A stretch of DNA of 9,649 nt from Rhodobacteraceae bacterium UBA7436 (GTDB lineage Bacteria; Pseudomonadota; Alphaproteobacteria; Rhodobacterales; Rhodobacteraceae). The notes below the pieces were generated by a model. That model saw only the letters and a program-made list of their open reading frames with translations. It had not been told where the DNA came from and made no database searches. This document shows, one piece after another, positions 6,864-9,649 of this stretch; within the stretch, counting starts at the first letter, position 1, and the number at the start of each line of letters is the position of its first letter. The stretch lies in NCBI GenBank assembly GCA_002478745.1, contig DLQI01000089.1:1-9649 (forward strand), in the 5' to 3' direction. Position numbers and translations under genes: made by a program.

Positions 6864-7161
6864 TCAACACCACGAAATTCCATCCAATCGATCAGCAAAA
6901 GCTTTGTAGCTAAACGTGGCTTCGGCAGTAGGATCGGAGCCATCTATTTCCGTCTCATAAGTCTTTTTCACATGGCTTTCTGCAGCGTCCATCAAGCGAT
7001 AGTGCAAAATCCTGACACAATTCGACCGCCCGATTTTGTCCGATCGTGCATCTCCTTCATTGCAGTAAATGTCATCAAAGAAGCGGTATCAAATCGAAAC
7101 AGGTCAAGTCTGCCAACGTTTTGCGCTTAGCTGCGAGATCAAGGAGGAGGTCATTGTGTAG
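6864..7161 (-). pseudogene. Protein-like remnant in two frames, family not recognised
   Basis: Two minus-strand open stretches read like parts of one protein. The first, 7161-7075, has 28 codons and includes DLLLDLAAKRKTLADLTCFD. The second, 7088-6864, has 74 codons ending in TGA, is one base out of phase with the first, and includes RFFDDIYCNEGDARSDKIG, RLMDAAESHVKKTYETEIDG and AEATFSYKAFADRLDGI. The acidic and aromatic composition looks like real soluble protein rather than a shadow frame. Neither part has a ribosome site with a fitting start; the only in-frame ATG of the longer part is at its residue 33. A decayed 3' gene end with a frameshift is the simplest reading. A 42-residue small protein from the internal ATG is an alternative. 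I do not recognise the family. Confidence 0.3.
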
Positions 7162-7194
7162 CTAAAGTTTAAAACCTTTAAAATATACCATTAA

Positions 7195-7223
7195 CGCTCA
7201 GGGCTAATAATCAGTCCTGAGCG
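7195..7223 (-). terminator. Hairpin after the hybrid kinase, probable terminator
   Basis: CGCTCAGG and CCTGAGCG form a perfect 8-base-pair GC-rich stem; on the minus-strand RNA two more pairs lie inside an A-C mismatch. It starts 35 bases after the kinase stop on the minus strand. The following TTAATGGTATATTTT is T-rich rather than a clean T-run. Confidence 0.55.
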
Positions 7224-7258
7224 CGGAGGAAAAGTACATCTTTTCGATAGTGACCGCC

Positions 7259-8572
7259 TTAAACTGCGCTAACAGAACCTACCTGTACAAAGTGCAGCTC
7301 TAAGGCAGCCCGCAGATCCTGCAGAGACGTAGGCTTTGTCAGATATCCATCCATACCTACGGCTAGGCATCTATCTCCTTCACCACGTAATGCGTTTGCA
7401 GTGATGGCAATGATTGGTGTACGCGCCAGCCCCTCAACTGCCTCTTTCTCACGGATCATGCGTGTCAGTTCAAACCCATCAACTGTTGGCATCTGACAGT
7501 CAGTTAGAATGAGATCACAACCGTCACGCTGCCATGCCTCGAAAGCTTTGGCACCATCTTCGACAACAACCGCAGAATGCCCAAGTTTCTCGAGCTGACT
7601 GGTAAGGACCACGCGGTTGATTTGATTGTCCTCAGCCGCGAGAATACGTGGCCCTCCGCCTTCTTCTACTTTTGCTGGCAAAGGTTGAATATTTGAATGG
7701 CGTATGTCTTGTTTTGGAAACTCAAGCTCAAAAACACCCACCAGTGTGTCGATTAACGCGGTGACCAAAATGGGCGAGGACGGTAATATGATATCGCCGG
7801 CCAACTCTTGGTTTGCAAATTGATCCTGTGAATTAGACAAGAAAATCGTTTTGCTTTTTTCGGGAATTCCCCATGCTTCATGACCTGTTGAGCCATTCTC
7901 ATCAACGTCTTCATCAATGCCACACGGGATAATGTAGACAACGTTGGCATTCTGGGTTTGCGCCGCTTCAACTAATGCCTCCCTCGTTTCGAATGTCTTA
8001 AAATCAGCGTTGCAGCCTTCTATGAATTTTTTAAAACATGGTAACCCATCAACTGGGTTCTTAACGCTTGCGATAGTCTTGCCGGTCAAATCTGGAAGAT
8101 CTATTTGGCCTTTTGCATCGACAATCGGAAACTGGACAGTAAAGGCTGAACCACAACCAATCTGACTTTCAACGCTCACCGATCCACCAAGTTTTTCTAC
8201 CAACTGCGAAACAATCGCGAGGCCCAGTCCAGAGCCCCCGAAATCGTGATGCCTGACAGCTGCAGATTGCTCGAAGGGATCGAATAGGTTCTCAATAAAC
8301 TCCTGAGCGATGCCAATACCATTGTCAGAGACCGTGAACTCCAAATCTCCCTTTTTGCTGAATCCGATGGTCAATAAAACTTGGCCTCTTGGGTCCTCTG
8401 GATGGCTTTTCGAGAATTTGATCGCGTTCGATAATAAGTTCAATGTTATCTGGCGCAATCGACCGGGATCGCAGCTTATAAATTTAGGCAATTGAGGGTC
8501 ATAGCACATCGATCGATAAAGTGACGTTGTGTGCGTCTGCAAAATGGCGAAGCGTGTCGGCGGACTTTTCAA
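7259..8572 (-). CDS. Hybrid histidine kinase, C-terminal half (HATPase + degenerate receiver + receiver), split from its N-terminal half by a frameshift
   Basis: This frame holds the catalytic and output part of a hybrid sensor kinase. Numbering assumes a 719-residue fused protein with base 8504 left out. The HATPase domain has the N-box around N327-N331 (LNLLSNAIKF), G1 D365-N-G367, the F-box LFDPFEQ and G2 GGSGLGLAI at 394-402. About residues 430-580 look like a receiver fold without a phospho-acceptor motif. The C-terminal receiver is complete: E596-D597, phospho-Asp D640 in LILTDCQMP, T673 and K695. The open frame extends to a TTG at 8572 with AAGG only 3 bases before it, and the residues before about 8503 do not resemble a kinase. 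On its own the product would lack the phospho-accepting His and could not autophosphorylate in cis. A hairpin follows at 7195-7223. Confidence 0.85.
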   Translation of the reverse strand: MKSPPTRFAILQTHTTSLYRSMCYDPQLPKFISCDPGRLRQITLNLLSNAIKFSKSHPEDPRGQVLLTIGFSKKGDLEFTVSDNGIGIAQEFIENLFDPFEQSAAVRHHDFGGSGLGLAIVSQLVEKLGGSVSVESQIGCGSAFTVQFPIVDAKGQIDLPDLTGKTIASVKNPVDGLPCFKKFIEGCNADFKTFETREALVEAAQTQNANVVYIIPCGIDEDVDENGSTGHEAWGIPEKSKTIFLSNSQDQFANQELAGDIILPSSPILVTALIDTLVGVFELEFPKQDIRHSNIQPLPAKVEEGGGPRILAAEDNQINRVVLTSQLEKLGHSAVVVEDGAKAFEAWQRDGCDLILTDCQMPTVDGFELTRMIREKEAVEGLARTPIIAITANALRGEGDRCLAVGMDGYLTKPTSLQDLRAALELHFVQVGSVSAV

Positions 8573-9419
8573 ACACCTTCAAAATTTCAGTTTGTTGAAG
8601 CGTCAATGCCAACTTACCTGCTTCAATTCGCGACATATCGAGAATATCTTCGATGATGGATAACAAAGCAGTTGAGGAGTCTTTGATAGTTTCAACTATT
8701 CGACTTTGCTCCGTTGTCAGCTTACTCGTCTCTAGAATTTCCACCATTCCTACAACACCGTTCATCGGTGTTCTTATCTCGTGGCTCATGGCCGCAAGGA
8801 AGTCGGATTTTGCGCGGCTTGCACGTCGTGCCTGCCGACGGGAAGCTTCGAGCCGAACCTGATCTGTGTGCGCTAAGATTCCAAAGGTGCCCATCTCAAT
8901 ACCTATAAGAATAAAAACCATGATCAATGTGCCGGGCGCGAGATAGTTCCTCGCAATATCTTCATTGACCAAAGGCGTCCCAAAAAAGTCATTGCCAAGA
9001 ACCAGGACAGCGCACAATGAAATGGCTGTCGCACAAAACGTTAGCATGAGATGGAAGTTTTCGCGTCCGATTGCGAAAGTCAGAAAAGGCCCACCAAGAA
9101 GAACAAGATACATGATTTCAGGGTTGGCTGCAGAAGGAAGAGTGAAATTTGCTAACGTTACCGAGAGAATACCGAATGCGCTCCAAACGCTTCGAGCCAG
9201 TAAAGGCATCTCAAGAAGTGCTAGAACGACCGCTAGAACGGTGCCAAACAACGCTGGCCCGGTCAGTAACGCGATCACAGGCTCATCTAAATAAAAGGCC
9301 AGCCCCATCCATCCAAGACAACAAATGATAATACCCCAAGATGTTTTAATGATCACCTTGGTGTGTATGGATACGACGTCTTCCTCGAGGTTTGTTAATT
9401 CTTTGGGCAACGTTGGCAT
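8499..9419 (-). CDS. Hybrid histidine kinase, N-terminal half (membrane region + HisKA), frame broken before the ATPase domain
   Basis: The sensor and dimerisation part of the kinase continued at 7259-8503. It has 306 residues. About residues 25-180 contain some six hydrophobic segments, a membrane-embedded sensor with no recognisable ligand-binding domain. A basic linker rich in Arg (EASRRQARRASRAKSDF) leads into the HisKA H-box AAMSHEIRTPMNGVVGM with phospho-acceptor H213. The frame then runs through the second HisKA helix to ...NVTLSIDV and ends at TGA 8501-8499, just where the ATPase domain should begin. Leaving out base 8504 joins it exactly to YDPQLPKFISCDPGRLRQ in the other frame. The ATG at 9419 is the first possible one, since an in-frame TAA lies upstream. 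Its AGG lies directly against the ATG, so the internal TTG at codon 4, about 9 bases after that AGG, may be the true start. Confidence 0.85.
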   Translation of the reverse strand: MPTLPKELTNLEEDVVSIHTKVIIKTSWGIIICCLGWMGLAFYLDEPVIALLTGPALFGTVLAVVLALLEMPLLARSVWSAFGILSVTLANFTLPSAANPEIMYLVLLGGPFLTFAIGRENFHLMLTFCATAISLCAVLVLGNDFFGTPLVNEDIARNYLAPGTLIMVFILIGIEMGTFGILAHTDQVRLEASRRQARRASRAKSDFLAAMSHEIRTPMNGVVGMVEILETSKLTTEQSRIVETIKDSSTALLSIIEDILDMSRIEAGKLALTLQQTEILKVFEKSADTLRHFADAHNVTLSIDVL

Positions 9420-9649
9420 CCTGTCAAAAGCATCAGTAACGAGGGTCGGTTTTCTTTACTGCATCAGGATGCAATGAATTCATATCAATATCTATAACAA
9501 TTCGGAACATACGTATACGTTTCTACAAAGAACCTAATAGCAGTTTTTTGTGACTGGCCCCGATATCAGCTTTTATCTTTGTAGCACCGAGCGAACAAAT
9601 CAATTTGTAGCTCTAACCAAACAAAGCCACCAATCAGGTTCACCACGCC
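9420..9649. other. Upstream region of the hybrid kinase
   Basis: An AT-rich stretch with no gene that I can support. It contains a perfect 10-base palindrome, ACGTATACGT (9511-9520), and TGCAT-CAGG-ATGCA (9460-9473), 41 bases before the kinase ATG. Either could bind a regulator of the kinase, but both are short and could occur by chance. No convincing -35/-10 pair stands out. The right edge may hold the start of another region that is not visible here. Confidence 0.3.

Larger units (their letters stand above)
6727..7258. other. Gene-poor interval between tRNA-Trp and the hybrid kinase
   Basis: About 530 bases hold no intact gene I can support. From left to right: the tRNA promoter candidate, a perfect 7-base-pair AT-rich hairpin at 6812-6829, a protein-like minus-strand remnant (6864-7161), and a hairpin at 7195-7223 that probably ends the kinase transcript. 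The line 6781-6840 has 21 G/C of 60, well below the coding DNA to the left. Confidence 0.5.

Noticed and set aside
6825..7130. Plus-strand open frame of 101 codons between tRNA-Trp and the kinase
   Set aside because: Ser/Arg/Ile-rich translation without a recognisable domain and no good ribosome site; the minus strand over the same bases reads more like protein.
7141..7151. Near-perfect Shine-Dalgarno sequence AAGGAGGAGGT on the plus strand
   Set aside because: The following GTG is followed at once by TAG, and no other start lies at useful distance. On the minus strand these bases are Asp-Leu-Leu-Leu codons of the remnant, so the match is probably incidental.
1..9649. CRISPR arrays, insertion sequences, phage or toxin-antitoxin genes
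   Set aside because: No regularly spaced repeats, transposase motifs, paired terminal repeats or small two-gene modules were seen.

Overview
The window looks like chromosomal DNA from an alphaproteobacterium, most likely the marine Rhodobacterales/Roseobacter group. The reasons are the moderate GC content, the codon style, a short-Q-loop cytochrome bd operon without a small third subunit, and a trimethylamine-dehydrogenase-like flavoprotein divergent from a TetR regulator. This placement is inferred from gene content; no phylogeny could be run.

Left part (1-4053). A CPA1-type Na+/H+ antiporter on the minus strand runs off the left edge. A TetR/AcrR-type repressor lies upstream of it on the same strand. 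The repressor is divergent from a large two-domain flavin oxidoreductase (OYE/TMADH type). The short divergent spacer holds a perfect 7-2-7 inverted repeat that covers the repressor's own -35 element, so autoregulation and control of the oxidoreductase are likely. The oxidoreductase lacks one of the four cysteines that bind the 4Fe-4S cluster in classical relatives. It also has Tyr and His in swapped positions in an active-site motif.

Centre (4054-6726). A hairpin separates the oxidoreductase from cydA-cydB, the two subunits of a cytochrome bd-type quinol oxidase, with all recognisable haem and quinol-site residues present. A convergent tRNA-Trp(CCA) gene with an encoded CCA end follows on the minus strand.

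Right part (6727-9649). The composition looks more AT-rich past the tRNA, by eye and from three sampled 60-base lines. This stretch holds about 530 bases without an intact gene, including a protein-like minus-strand remnant in two frames. Next comes a membrane-bound hybrid histidine kinase, read from the right, whose reading frame breaks once between the HisKA region and the ATPase domain. Leaving out one base near 8504 would restore a 719-residue kinase with membrane region, HisKA, HATPase, a probable degenerate receiver and an intact receiver. This side reads as an accessory or decaying segment. I found no clear novel multi-gene system. The most interesting points are the altered Fe-S/active-site motifs of the flavoprotein, the broken hybrid kinase, and the unexplained remnant beside the tRNA.
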